A DNA stretch of 64,000 bases from NCBI GenBank assembly GCA_018267575.1, contig JAFDYF010000100.1, forward strand, positions 62,001 through 126,000. The letters are read 5' to 3'. The position numbers were made by a program, and so were the translations under genes. The DNA is from Bacteroidota bacterium (GTDB taxonomy: Bacteria > Bacteroidota > Bacteroidia > Chitinophagales > Chitinophagaceae). Positions 52,822 to 60,723 of this stretch are shown here, piece by piece (the stretch's first letter is position 1; each line of letters begins with the position of its first letter). Below the pieces are notes generated by a model. It worked only from the letters and a program-made list of their open reading frames with translations, searched no databases and was not told the DNA's origin.

Positions 52822-53469
52822 ATGAACAAAGGCGAAAAGGTTTTAATTGTAGACGATCATGCGATTGTTGCCAGAGGACTTAAATATTTAATTGACCTGA
52901 ATTTTTCTAATTGTCAGGTTTTTGTAACTGGCGAGATTGAAACCATGCGTAAAATGCTCCGGGAATCCCACTACACGCACCTCATTTTGGACATCAATTT
53001 GACCGATGGGAATTCGCTCGAGGTAATACCGGAATTAAAAAAAGTCTATCCCAGCCTACACATCCTGGTACATTCAATGGTTTCGGAAGAGATCTATGGG
53101 AAAAAACTGATGCAAATGGATATTTCTGGTTTCTTGAGCAAGAACAGTTCGGAATCGGAAATCATCACAGCCTTGCGCATCTTTTTTGAGGGGGAGACCT
53201 ATATCAGCAAAAACCTTCGCAAAGTATTGTTTTCTAATAATAAGGAAACTCGCGTGAGCATGTTTTCAGATTTGTCGGCAATGGAATTGAAGGTTTTGGG
53301 TATGATGTTAAAAGGTGGGAAGACCAAAGAGATTTCTGTTTCCTTGGATGTGGCACAGCAGACCATCGCTACTTACAAATCCAGGATATTCAAAAAGCTT
53401 GGCACCGAAAATGTATTTGATATCAAACGCATGGCGGAAATCGAGAACCTGACTTTTGATAATCTGTAA
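52822..53469 (+). CDS. LuxR/NarL-type response regulator
   Basis: The 215-residue protein has a receiver (KVLIVDDHAIVARGLKYLI; phosphoacceptor Asp near 56 in LILDINLTDGN; lysine in GFLSKNSS) and a LuxR helix-turn-helix (SAMELKVLGMMLKGGKTKEISVSLDVAQQTIATYKSRI, around residues 152-190). It starts at ATG 52822 after an AT-rich region with TACTTTTGG close to 52781, a possible -7 element. It is divergent from the seven-PAS HisKA_3 kinase, separated by 1.87 kb that holds two copies of structured element C, and is a candidate partner of that kinase. Confidence 0.92.
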   Translation: MNKGEKVLIVDDHAIVARGLKYLIDLNFSNCQVFVTGEIETMRKMLRESHYTHLILDINLTDGNSLEVIPELKKVYPSLHILVHSMVSEEIYGKKLMQMDISGFLSKNSSESEIITALRIFFEGETYISKNLRKVLFSNNKETRVSMFSDLSAMELKVLGMMLKGGKTKEISVSLDVAQQTIATYKSRIFKKLGTENVFDIKRMAEIENLTFDNL

Positions 53470-53651
53470 GCAAATTTTATCACTGATTATGTTCATTTTT
53501 GCAGCATCTAAAAGTTGAACCTTCTTCTATAAAAAATATCGATCCTTATTTGGTTGCCCTTGAGTAAAACGGAGCACCTTGTTTTAAATAGATTGGTCCA
53601 AAACTAAAAGGGTAAGGCATAGCTGATATAGAGCGGCTTATTATTATCAGA

Positions 53652-53867
53652 ATGGGCGAAAACCCATTATCTGATGAAATGGTAGCCTTTAAACTGCGCA
53701 TGATCAATGAACTGCTTCTGGGGTTTGAATCCCTAGACCGGTATTGTCAAGTCCATGAATTGTTTTTGATTGCCAAAAAAAGAATTTATCGGGGCAAAAA
53801 AATGTTCAATCATTATGAAAAGGCTTCCTGCTTAAACCAACTTTATTTCTTGATCAACAAAAATTGA
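53652..53867 (+). CDS. Small hypothetical protein
   Basis: The 71-residue frame begins at ATG 53652 (MGENPLSDEMVAFKLRMIN) and looks helical and soluble, with coding-like usage. No family is recognised and no ribosome-binding or promoter signal decides the case. It lies 182 bases after the response regulator, possibly in the same transcript. The 298 bases after it, to the sulfatase, show no feature I can support. Confidence 0.4.
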   Translation: MGENPLSDEMVAFKLRMINELLLGFESLDRYCQVHELFLIAKKRIYRGKKMFNHYEKASCLNQLYFLINKN

Positions 53868-54165
53868 GGATCTATTGGTTGGGGAGAACCATCACTCAAT
53901 ACCTCCGTTTAATAGTTCGATGGCCAACAAGCAATCTCGCAAGCATTCACTAATTTGTTTTATTTTTGAATCGATAAGGGGTTTGGTATAAAGCATGTTT
54001 ATCAAACCAAAACATGGCGACCTCAGTTGTTTCCTCTATATTAACACCTAGTTATTTTTAGTTCTGTCGGTTGGTAGTATGCTCAATTCGAAAACAGATA
54101 GCCCGATTGCTATTAGGTTCATTCAAACGAAGCCGATTTTTTTTTCTTTTTAAAATAAAGATGAA

Positions 54166-55704
54166 ATGGTTAAGATAAGTCTTGTTTTTTTTCTTTCGTT
54201 TTTGGTCATCAGCAGTCTCGCCCAAACACCCAACACAAAAAGGGCAAGTAAACCAAATATTGTTATTATTTATGCAGATGACTTGGGCTTTGGGGATCTG
54301 AGTTGTTATGGTATGAAGCGGATAGCAACACCGAACATCGATCGCTTGGCAAAAGACGGATTGAAGTTTATGGATGCCCATGCCACTTCCTCCACCTGTA
54401 CCCCTTCCAGATATGCCCTGATTACGGGGAGGTATCCTTGGCGGCAGAATGGTACAGGAGTGGCTCCAGGCGATGCATCACTGATCATCCCCATGGATAA
54501 GGGTACTATTGCTTCTACGCTGCATCAAGCAGGTTATGAAACCGCGGTGATTGGGAAATGGCATCTGGGACTTGGCGGTAAGGAAGGAATCGACTGGAAC
54601 GAACAAATCAAACCAGGGCCTAACGAAATTGGTTTTGATTATTCTTTTATTATGCCTGCCACTTTGGACAGAGTGCCTTGTGTATATGTAGAAAATGGGC
54701 GGGTCGTGAACCTAGATCCGAAAGATCCGATCACTGTAAACTACAAACATAAAGTGGGGAACGATCCTACAGGCAAAGAAAACCCCGAGATGCTGAAACT
54801 AAAGCCCGACCCGAATCAGGGGCATAATCAAACCATTGTGGATAGCATCAGCAGGATTGGGTGGATGAGCGGTGGTCACAGTGCTTATTGGCGGGATGAG
54901 GATATTGCAGCCACTATTACCGACAAAACCATCCAGTTTATTGAAAGGAATGCACAACAGCCCTTTTTTGTTTATTTTGCTTCGGGTGATATCCATGTGC
55001 CGCGTTATCCCAATAGCATGTTCCGTGGCAAAAGCGGAATGGGCTTAAGAGGGGATGCCATTCTGGAATTGGATTATTCCGTGGGTCGATTAATAAAAGC
55101 GTTGGATAGCTTGAAACTCACCGATAACACCTTGGTGATTTTTAGTAGTGATAATGGTCCCGTACTTAACGATGGCTATTTGGATCAGGCCGTGGAATTG
55201 GTTGGTGACCATAAACCAGCAGGCCCACTTCGTGGTGGGAAATACAGCATTTTTGAAGGTGGCACAAGGATACCCTTTATTGTGAAGTGGCCTGGGCATG
55301 TAAAGCCTTCTACGGTTACCCATGCATCTATTAGTCAAGTGGATCTTTTTGCGAGCTTAAACCGGTTGGTTGGGCAAAAACTAAAAGAGGAAGATGCCCC
55401 CGATAGTTATGATCTCTTGTCTGCCTTATTGGGAAGAGACCCAAAAGGGCGGGATTATATTATTGAGCAATCCTCGGGCCTAGCCATTATGAAAGGTCAA
55501 TGGAAATATATAGTGCCCAATAAAAAAACTTCCTATGACCCGTTCACTCAAACAGAAACTGGCAATCTGCCCCAACCCCAACTCTATGACCTAAAAAATG
55601 ATTTGGGCGAAAAAAACAATCTGGTTGAAAAAAAGCCTGCTATAGCTAAGGAATTATCTGCTATTTTGGATAAATCCAAAGGTTTTGAAAAAACCCGAAA
55701 TTGA
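54166..55704 (+). CDS. Secreted arylsulfatase-type sulfatase
   Basis: The 512-residue enzyme has a signal peptide (about 1-19, ending SLAQ) and sulfatase family S1 motifs: PNIVIIYADDLGFGDLSCYG with the calcium aspartates (about 29-48), STCTPSRYALITGRYPWR (about 75-92), whose cysteine in CTPSR is converted to formylglycine, and GKWHLG (about 130). It removes sulfate esters from carbohydrates or aryl compounds outside the cytoplasm. No anaerobic maturase or FGE gene is in the window. The start is ATG 54166; an earlier ATG at 54161 stops after four codons. A hairpin terminator follows at 55744. Confidence 0.92.
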   Translation: MVKISLVFFLSFLVISSLAQTPNTKRASKPNIVIIYADDLGFGDLSCYGMKRIATPNIDRLAKDGLKFMDAHATSSTCTPSRYALITGRYPWRQNGTGVAPGDASLIIPMDKGTIASTLHQAGYETAVIGKWHLGLGGKEGIDWNEQIKPGPNEIGFDYSFIMPATLDRVPCVYVENGRVVNLDPKDPITVNYKHKVGNDPTGKENPEMLKLKPDPNQGHNQTIVDSISRIGWMSGGHSAYWRDEDIAATITDKTIQFIERNAQQPFFVYFASGDIHVPRYPNSMFRGKSGMGLRGDAILELDYSVGRLIKALDSLKLTDNTLVIFSSDNGPVLNDGYLDQAVELVGDHKPAGPLRGGKYSIFEGGTRIPFIVKWPGHVKPSTVTHASISQVDLFASLNRLVGQKLKEEDAPDSYDLLSALLGRDPKGRDYIIEQSSGLAIMKGQWKYIVPNKKTSYDPFTQTETGNLPQPQLYDLKNDLGEKNNLVEKKPAIAKELSAILDKSKGFEKTRN

Positions 55705-55743
55705 TTGGTTCAAACTATTTGAGTGAAGCATCTATCAAAATAC

Positions 55744-55777
55744 AAACCGCCTTTCAGTGACAAGGCGGTTTTGTTTT
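55744..55777 (+). terminator. Terminator after the sulfatase
   Basis: AAACCGCCTT (55744-55753) and AAGGCGGTTT (55762-55771) form a perfect 10-bp stem with an 8-base loop, followed by TGTTTT. It lies 40 bases after the sulfatase stop and six bases before structured element C2. Confidence 0.8.
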
Positions 55778-55782
55778 AGGCT

Positions 55783-56165
55783 AAACTTTGCATAATGCAT
55801 AGGGCGGTTCAGAGGCAGCAAAGTTTGCGCTTGCAAAAAAATAAGCTTGGTTCTTCATCGGGATCACATTTTTAAAAAGCTGCTTTGCCGGGCCGGTCAA
55901 CTGGTTTTTCAAGGACGGACTGGTTTTCAAGGATTGGACTTTCAAATGTCTTTTTTAGAGACAATCTTAGTTGGACAATTGTTGACTGGTTCCTTTGGCA
56001 AAGCAGCACAAAGTCTCGGTAGTTTACTCCGATCTCTGGGTCTTCTGGATATTGGACTAAATGCCTTTCGCATTTGTGATACAAAGTAAAGGCTTGGATG
56101 AAATTCTGTATGTAGAATTGCGCTTGATGTGTTGTAGTACTATTTCTATTTTTTGCTTTTAAAAT
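55783..56165. ncRNA. Structured element C, copy 2
   Basis: This 383-base stretch parallels 51957-52341 along its length. Pairing arms are AAACTTTGC/GCAAAGTTT (55783-55791 with 55818-55826), AAGCTGCTTTGCC/GGCAAAGCAGC (55877-55889 with 55997-56007) and AAATGC/GCATTT (56059-56064 with 56070-56075; the loop has one base more than in copy 1 while the stem is kept). It ends in GTAGTACTATTTCTATTTTT like copy 1. It begins right after the sulfatase terminator. Confidence 0.5.
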
Positions 56166-56381
56166 GGAGTTTTTACTGTGCCAATTCGGTTCACTATTTG
56201 GATTAAAGTCCTGATGCCAGGTAAGGCTTTTTTTGAACAGTCAGACCCTATAGGTGAACTTTGTTTTTGGGTATGTGAAGCGTATAATATCGGTCTATTG
56301 GGCTGATTTAATTGGTCAACTGTATTCAAATGGGGCAAAATTGAAGGGGGAATATGGGTTTGAGATTAAAAATGATTCTAC

Positions 56382-56612
56382 GTCGCAGCGGGTTCTGGCG
56401 CAGCCGACCCCGCGTTATATGAGGTTTGTACCAACTGGCGCGGATATGCAGCCATGCCAGGTGTTTGCGTATCCGTGCCAAGCTAAGCGAGGCTTAACTG
56501 CCAACCACTTTGATTTTCTAAGCCCAGTGGGATCTGGCGAAAGTCCTAAACTTTGGAAAAGATTAGCCCAACTTATTTATGTGGGGTCGGCTGCGCTAGA
56601 CCCCGCTGCGAC
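56382..56612. mobile_element. 231-base element with 30-bp terminal inverted repeats (MITE-like)
   Basis: The 30 bases at 56382-56411 match the complement of 56583-56612 at 28 positions. Between them is an R3 repeat in reverse orientation (AACTGGCGCGGATATGCAGC at about 56433). There is no transposase and I see no clear target duplication. A frame crossing it (56254-56637) is not supported as a gene. A partial copy of the terminal sequence is at 57685-57710. It may be a non-autonomous element or a recombination site. Confidence 0.5.
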
Positions 56613-56676
56613 ACATAACCTGAGTGGTCCTAGTTAAATTGCTGATAAAACAGGTTTCACCTATTGCAAACGATGG

Positions 56677-56955
56677 CCAGTGGGGGGCTGGACAAAAAAA
56701 GTAGGATCAATTACTGTGGGAAAATATGCTGATATTATTGCAGTAGAATCAAATGCATTGGATGATGTTTTAGTTCTAGAAAATGTGAAGTTCGTAATAA
56801 ATGGCGGGAGAGTTTGTAAGAATATTTTTTTATGTTCTTTCATTTCATTCGAACTAAAATGCCAGCATATACGTATGTATCAAAAGATATATAAAATACA
56901 CATTCATGAAATTGAGCTTACAAAAAACAGGCCTGGTATTTTTATTGATAACTAA
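56677..56955 (+). pseudogene. C-terminal remnant of an amidohydrolase
   Basis: Residues KVGSITVGKYADIIAVES and VLENVKFVINGGRVCKN are the characteristic end of imidazolonepropionase-like/metal-dependent amidohydrolases. Only these 45 or so residues remain. Upstream, LDKK would join in frame if the seven-A run ending at 56700 had one base fewer, so a frameshift also lies at the break. The metal-binding part of the gene is gone, replaced by the inverted-repeat element 65 bases upstream. The remnant runs past the expected end and overlaps the start of the SGNH gene. Confidence 0.75.
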
Positions 56956-57643
56956 CGCATGGATGATGCTCGCGTGCTCCAAAACAAACTCCTTTCAAAT
57001 GTCATCACGGCCGACAGGCACAAATTATGATACAACAACAAAAACATATCTCGTCCTCGGTGACTCTTATACCATTGGGCAGTCAGTATCCGTAAGCGAT
57101 AGATACCCTGTGCAAACTGTTGCACTTTTGAATGGTGAAAAATATCATTTTTTAGATCCTGATATTATTGCAACAACGGGATGGACAACTGCTGATTTGC
57201 AAAATGCCATCAACAATTATCCTTTCACCGTTACCGAATATGACATTGTTACTTTATTGATTGGCGTTAACAATCAATATCAGGGACAAACACAAGCTGA
57301 GTATAAACAAGAATTCACTGCGCTTCTACAAAAATCAATTGATCTTGCCGGAGGAAGATTTTCTCATGTGATTGTTCTTTCCATTCCTGATTATTCAGTT
57401 ACGCCTTTTGCAAATTACAGGAATGATAAAGCGATTATTGCCAGTCAGATCGATTCTTTCAATGTGATCAATAAACAAATTGCCACTGCTTATAATGTGT
57501 CTTATATTGATATCACAGGCGAAACACGCAAAGCCGCTACCGACAATACGCTTCTCGCGTCAGATGAACTTCACTATTCAGGAAAAGAATATGCAATCTG
57601 GGCAAACATGCTTGCGGCTGAGATTAAAAAAATCCTATATTAA
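56906..57643 (+). CDS. SGNH/GDSL hydrolase lipoprotein
   Basis: The 245-residue protein has a lipoprotein signal (lipobox WMMLACSK, Cys near 24) and GDSL-hydrolase blocks: block I YLVLGDSYTIGQ with the catalytic serine (about 48-59), block III LLIGVNNQYQG (about 116-126), and block V ASDELHYSGKEY with Asp and His (about 222-233). It is likely an esterase or carbohydrate deacetylase attached to the outer or inner membrane facing the periplasm. The substrate is not predictable. It starts at ATG 56906 inside the end of the amidohydrolase remnant and is followed by a repeat-rich spacer. Confidence 0.88.
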   Translation: MKLSLQKTGLVFLLITNAWMMLACSKTNSFQMSSRPTGTNYDTTTKTYLVLGDSYTIGQSVSVSDRYPVQTVALLNGEKYHFLDPDIIATTGWTTADLQNAINNYPFTVTEYDIVTLLIGVNNQYQGQTQAEYKQEFTALLQKSIDLAGGRFSHVIVLSIPDYSVTPFANYRNDKAIIASQIDSFNVINKQIATAYNVSYIDITGETRKAATDNTLLASDELHYSGKEYAIWANMLAAEIKKILY

Positions 57644-57738
57644 ATCTATTGCACGCTGAGAAGAATCAGAAATAATATTTTCTTACGTCGAAGCGGGGTC
57701 TGGCATCCCAACTAGCGCAAGCATGTTAAAAAATCAGG

Positions 57739-57852
57739 ATCTGGCGCAAGGTTGTAGCTTGGGTTTGTGTGCGAGCTAAGCTTGTGCCAGCAGATTCATA
57801 ATATTAAGGCACAAGCTTAGCCAACACACATTGCTTTGCTACCACGCCAGAT
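57739..57852. repeat. 114-base imperfect palindrome
   Basis: GCTAAGCTTGTGCC (57775-57788) and GGCACAAGCTTAGC (57808-57821) form a perfect 14-bp stem with a 19-base loop. The outer ends ATCTGGCG (57739-57746) and CGCCAGAT (57845-57852) are also complementary, with partial pairing between. The right half recurs in reverse complement at 15231-15282. It sits about 100 bases after the SGNH gene in a 527-base spacer that also holds R4 copy b. Confidence 0.65.
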
Positions 57853-57950
57853 TCTTGAATAACTATAAGCTTGGACCTATTGGGTGTTGTGCATGGCAAG
57901 GTGCGATGGCATCACCAACAACAATATGAAACTGGCAGGGACGATTTTGG

Positions 57951-58042
57951 TTTTTTGTGCCATTATAAGGGCTAGCCCATTGGCTGTTGGTGAGCCATCG
58001 CTCAAAGCTTTCCCGCAACACCAGCGGCGGAAAGTGAATATG
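57951..58042 (+). repeat. Repeat R4, copy b
   Basis: Begins TTTTTTGTGCCATTATAAGG and matches 25855-25942 closely over about 90 bases, in the spacer between the SGNH and Fic genes. The remainder of the spacer to 58170 shows nothing further. Confidence 0.6.
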
Positions 58043-58170
58043 TCTTTGCAAAATCCATTAAGAATGGGGTTTAATGACTTCGCAAAGTAACTATTTATGC
58101 CTGTTTATTCAATAGTATGATTTAGTATTCAAGAATCTTTAATTTGTTGATTTGTTTTATTTCAAATGGT

Positions 58171-59631
58171 TTAAGCTTCATCGTAAACCAACATCACGTC
58201 AAAATCAAATTTTTCCTTCGCGCCAATCAACGCAATAGTAACTTGTATTGGAAAATCCTTTTTATATGGTACTTTCTCCCATATATCCGCTGGTATATTT
58301 ATTGGTTGACTCAATATGATAGTTGGTCTGAAATGATATAGACTTGGATTTATCAAAATTGGTGGGGCTTTTATTGTTGAGGCCGTGCCAGTAACACAAG
58401 TAACCTTAATATACAAACCATTTTTCGTAAGTTGGCTACTCCATTCGTTAGGGTTTGACCATTCAAATAAAGGGGTCAATATAATGCTTTTGATTTCGAT
58501 GGATGAGCTTTGGTTCGTCAATAGTAATTCTTTTCTTCTTTCATCATTCGTTAATCGTATAACCAAGTCTTTTTTAATGGTAGCCGTTCCTTCTATGCTG
58601 TAATTGGTGGCAGCACCAGCACCATGCATTGCCAGCAATTTATTTTGGACCATGTCAGCGATTATTCTTTTTACAGTTGGCAAAGGAATGTCTAATTTTT
58701 TTGCAATTTCCCCTGATTTAGAACCTGTATGATTTTCAACGAATGAATAGATTTTTTTCTCTCTCAACGTTAACTTGCCACTTTTTTTTTGTACTTCAAG
58801 TTTGGATATTAACTGGTTTTGGATGTTTTTAAGACAATCTAGGAAAAACATTACCCAGGGATACACATCCTCACCCGGTCTTTGTCTTTGACACTCCATT
58901 AAAATTTTGTAGTATTCGGTTTTTCGGTTTTCAATCTCGTGTTCAAAACTTACGTACTGTATCCATGAATATCCATATTTAAGTAGCAATAATGTTCCCA
59001 ATAAGCGGCTTAGTCGGCCATTCCCATCTTGAAATGGATGAATGCTCAGAAAATCATAAACGAATACAGCCGCTTTTATCAAGGGCAATGTTTCGATATC
59101 ATTTTTATACCATGCTATCAAATTTGCTATTGCATCTTCAGTAGCAAATCCAGGATTTGTAGTTTTAAAAATTACATATGTTGATCCATCCGGATTTCCA
59201 GCTTGCACCACATTGCTATGTTGTTTATAATTACCCTTGTGCCAGGCATCTTTTGTACTATACTTCATTAGGGAATTATGCAAGTGTTTCAGGTTATTCT
59301 CTGTAACATCTATATCCTTGAAGGATTCCGCTATCAACTCCATCGTTTCAAAATAACTGGCCACTTCCTGTTGATCCCTTTCTTCCAATCTTGAAATGTC
59401 AAGATTATTTATCAGCACTTCTACTTCATCATCAGTCATCCTGGAACCTTCGATACGTGTTGAAGCTCCGACACTGCGGGTGGTGGCAATCGATTTCAGT
59501 TGTTTAAGGGTTTGTCCCTCTCGTTTTTCAATGGTTGTCCATGATGCATCAAATCGGTCTATTTGGCTGATTTCATTGGTTAACTGCATCCAGTTTGGAG
59601 CAAAATTAAAAGTGTATATTGAGTTTGGCAT
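58171..59631 (-). CDS. Fic family AMP-transferase-like protein with winged helix and extra C-terminal domain
   Basis: The 486-residue protein from ATG 59631 has a Fic_N-like region, an inhibitory helix motif STRIEG (S-x-x-x-E-G, about 57-62) of the class II type, the catalytic loop HPFQDGNGRLSRLL (about 197-210), a winged helix (about 310-355, SGEIAKKLDIPLPTVKRII), and about 130 further residues of unknown fold (for example EIKSIILTPLFEWSNPNEW). Fic enzymes transfer AMP or other groups to protein hydroxyls. Start 59631 is preferred to 59676 because a 22-base repeat that also occurs farther upstream would otherwise be coding. No antitoxin gene is adjacent; the inhibitory helix is internal. Confidence 0.88.
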   Translation of the reverse strand: MPNSIYTFNFAPNWMQLTNEISQIDRFDASWTTIEKREGQTLKQLKSIATTRSVGASTRIEGSRMTDDEVEVLINNLDISRLEERDQQEVASYFETMELIAESFKDIDVTENNLKHLHNSLMKYSTKDAWHKGNYKQHSNVVQAGNPDGSTYVIFKTTNPGFATEDAIANLIAWYKNDIETLPLIKAAVFVYDFLSIHPFQDGNGRLSRLLGTLLLLKYGYSWIQYVSFEHEIENRKTEYYKILMECQRQRPGEDVYPWVMFFLDCLKNIQNQLISKLEVQKKSGKLTLREKKIYSFVENHTGSKSGEIAKKLDIPLPTVKRIIADMVQNKLLAMHGAGAATNYSIEGTATIKKDLVIRLTNDERRKELLLTNQSSSIEIKSIILTPLFEWSNPNEWSSQLTKNGLYIKVTCVTGTASTIKAPPILINPSLYHFRPTIILSQPINIPADIWEKVPYKKDFPIQVTIALIGAKEKFDFDVMLVYDEA

Positions 59632-59632
59632 A

Positions 59633-59707
59633 TAAAATGATACGATTTGATACGCTAATATACGATTATAATTCATTTTTACCTTTAAAATGATTCGGTT
59701 TGATACG
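59633..59707. promoter_or_regulatory. Pair of 22-bp direct repeats upstream of the Fic gene
   Basis: The 22-base words at 59633-59654 and 59686-59707 differ at two positions; each ends TTTGATACG, and the first contains TGATACG twice. The spacing is 53 bases, five helical turns, so a protein could bind both on one face. The first repeat touches the preferred Fic start codon. Autoregulation through the protein's own winged helix is possible but inferred. Confidence 0.55.
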
Positions 59708-59752
59708 ATTATGGCCGATAAGGATTTTTAAAAGCTAAGCCTTCAGCACTAA

Positions 59753-59923
59753 ATGAAATCGAAGGAAATAGGAATTTTCATTATTATCTCTTTTTTATCA
59801 ATAATGCAAATGATTTGCCATGCTGAGACCTATGTATTAATTATGCAATTAAGTGTGGGTCGTGATGAAACAGAAGTACAAAAAAGAAAAGCTATTAAAT
59901 CATTGGAAATAAAAAGAAAATAA
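59753..59923 (+). CDS. Possible 56-residue exported peptide
   Basis: From ATG 59753 the frame encodes MKSKEIGIFIIISFLSIMQM, a good signal-peptide shape, followed by CHAETYVLIMQLSVG and a highly basic end (EIKRK). It is divergent from the Fic gene with the direct repeats between. No family is recognised, and composition is the only evidence. Confidence 0.35.
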   Translation: MKSKEIGIFIIISFLSIMQMICHAETYVLIMQLSVGRDETEVQKRKAIKSLEIKRK

Positions 59924-59989
59924 ATTCTTTGAAACCTTGTTGTGGCGGCTTTGTGTAAATAAAGAAAAGCCACTTTAAAAGCGGACTTG

Positions 59990-60073
59990 TGCCCAGAACA
60001 GGAATCGAACCTGCACATCCTTGCGAATACCAGATTTTGAGTCTGGCGCGTCTACCAATTCCGCCATCTGGGC
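59990..60073 (-). tRNA. tRNA-Leu (CAA)
   Basis: Read on the minus strand, this 84-base class II tRNA has acceptor GCCCAGA/TCTGGGC with discriminator A and D arm GGCGGAATTGGTAGACGC. The anticodon stem CCAGA/TCTGG encloses CTCAAAA, giving anticodon CAA, and a long variable arm and GGTTCGATTCC T arm follow. No CCA is encoded. It lies 17 bases after hscB on the same strand. Confidence 0.96.
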
Positions 60074-60090
60074 ATTTTATGTCTAAAGAG

Positions 60091-60627
60091 CTATTTGCGG
60101 GGTGCAATATTACGCAATTCAACTATCTTACCCAAAATGCGTTGCAGGTATTTTTTTTTGTAATAATAATCCTTTAATTCCTTCATGGCGGGCCCATCAT
60201 CCCCCTTGTCTTGATAATTGTTGATCGTGGGTGCCACCTCCTCATAAATCTGCCCCATCAAGTTTTTGGCCTGTTCCTCGGTATGGCTTAATGCTGATGG
60301 ATCTGCGCCTACTTCCGCATCCATCAATTGCTCATTGATGTCCATTACTTCCATCAAAAAATCAGGACTGAGTTTATATTTTTCTTCCTCCTCTATCAAC
60401 CCTTTTATTTGTAGGAGGTAGTGGATCGTGAGGTCTTCGTTCTGGAATATCTTGAATGCCTGGTTCACCATCGACGATTTTTCGAGCACGGAGGCTTGCT
60501 CCTCATCGGAGGCATTGGTAAAAAAATCAGGATGGTACTGGCGACTGAGTGCATAAAATTTTTGCTTTATGTATGCCTGATCGGGTTTTAATGTGATGGG
60601 CATTTCGTACAGCTCGAAATAGTTCAT
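60091..60627 (-). CDS. hscB: Iron-sulfur co-chaperone HscB
   Basis: The 178-residue J-domain protein starts MNYFELYEMPITLKPD and has the HPD motif in SRQYHPDFFTNAS (about 29-41), the site that stimulates the Hsp70 partner HscA. The C-terminal helical bundle (LMEVMDINEQLMDAE) binds the scaffold IscU. It thus assists transfer of iron-sulfur clusters in the cytoplasm. Neither hscA nor isc genes are adjacent. The tRNA-Leu gene follows directly and the dehydrogenase is divergent. Confidence 0.9.
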   Translation of the reverse strand: MNYFELYEMPITLKPDQAYIKQKFYALSRQYHPDFFTNASDEEQASVLEKSSMVNQAFKIFQNEDLTIHYLLQIKGLIEEEEKYKLSPDFLMEVMDINEQLMDAEVGADPSALSHTEEQAKNLMGQIYEEVAPTINNYQDKGDDGPAMKELKDYYYKKKYLQRILGKIVELRNIAPRK

Positions 60628-60723
60628 ACCGCAAAGTTAGGGAACTGTCAAAGCTTATGGATCATGCTTATCAATAACCAACTCCCGACTTTGATGTAAA
60701 TTGCCACAAGCAAAAAAATACAG

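Noticed and set aside
56254-56637. 127-codon plus-strand frame between sulfatase and SGNH genes
   Set aside because: It runs through the inverted-repeat element and R3 repeat; its protein is explained by repeat DNA.
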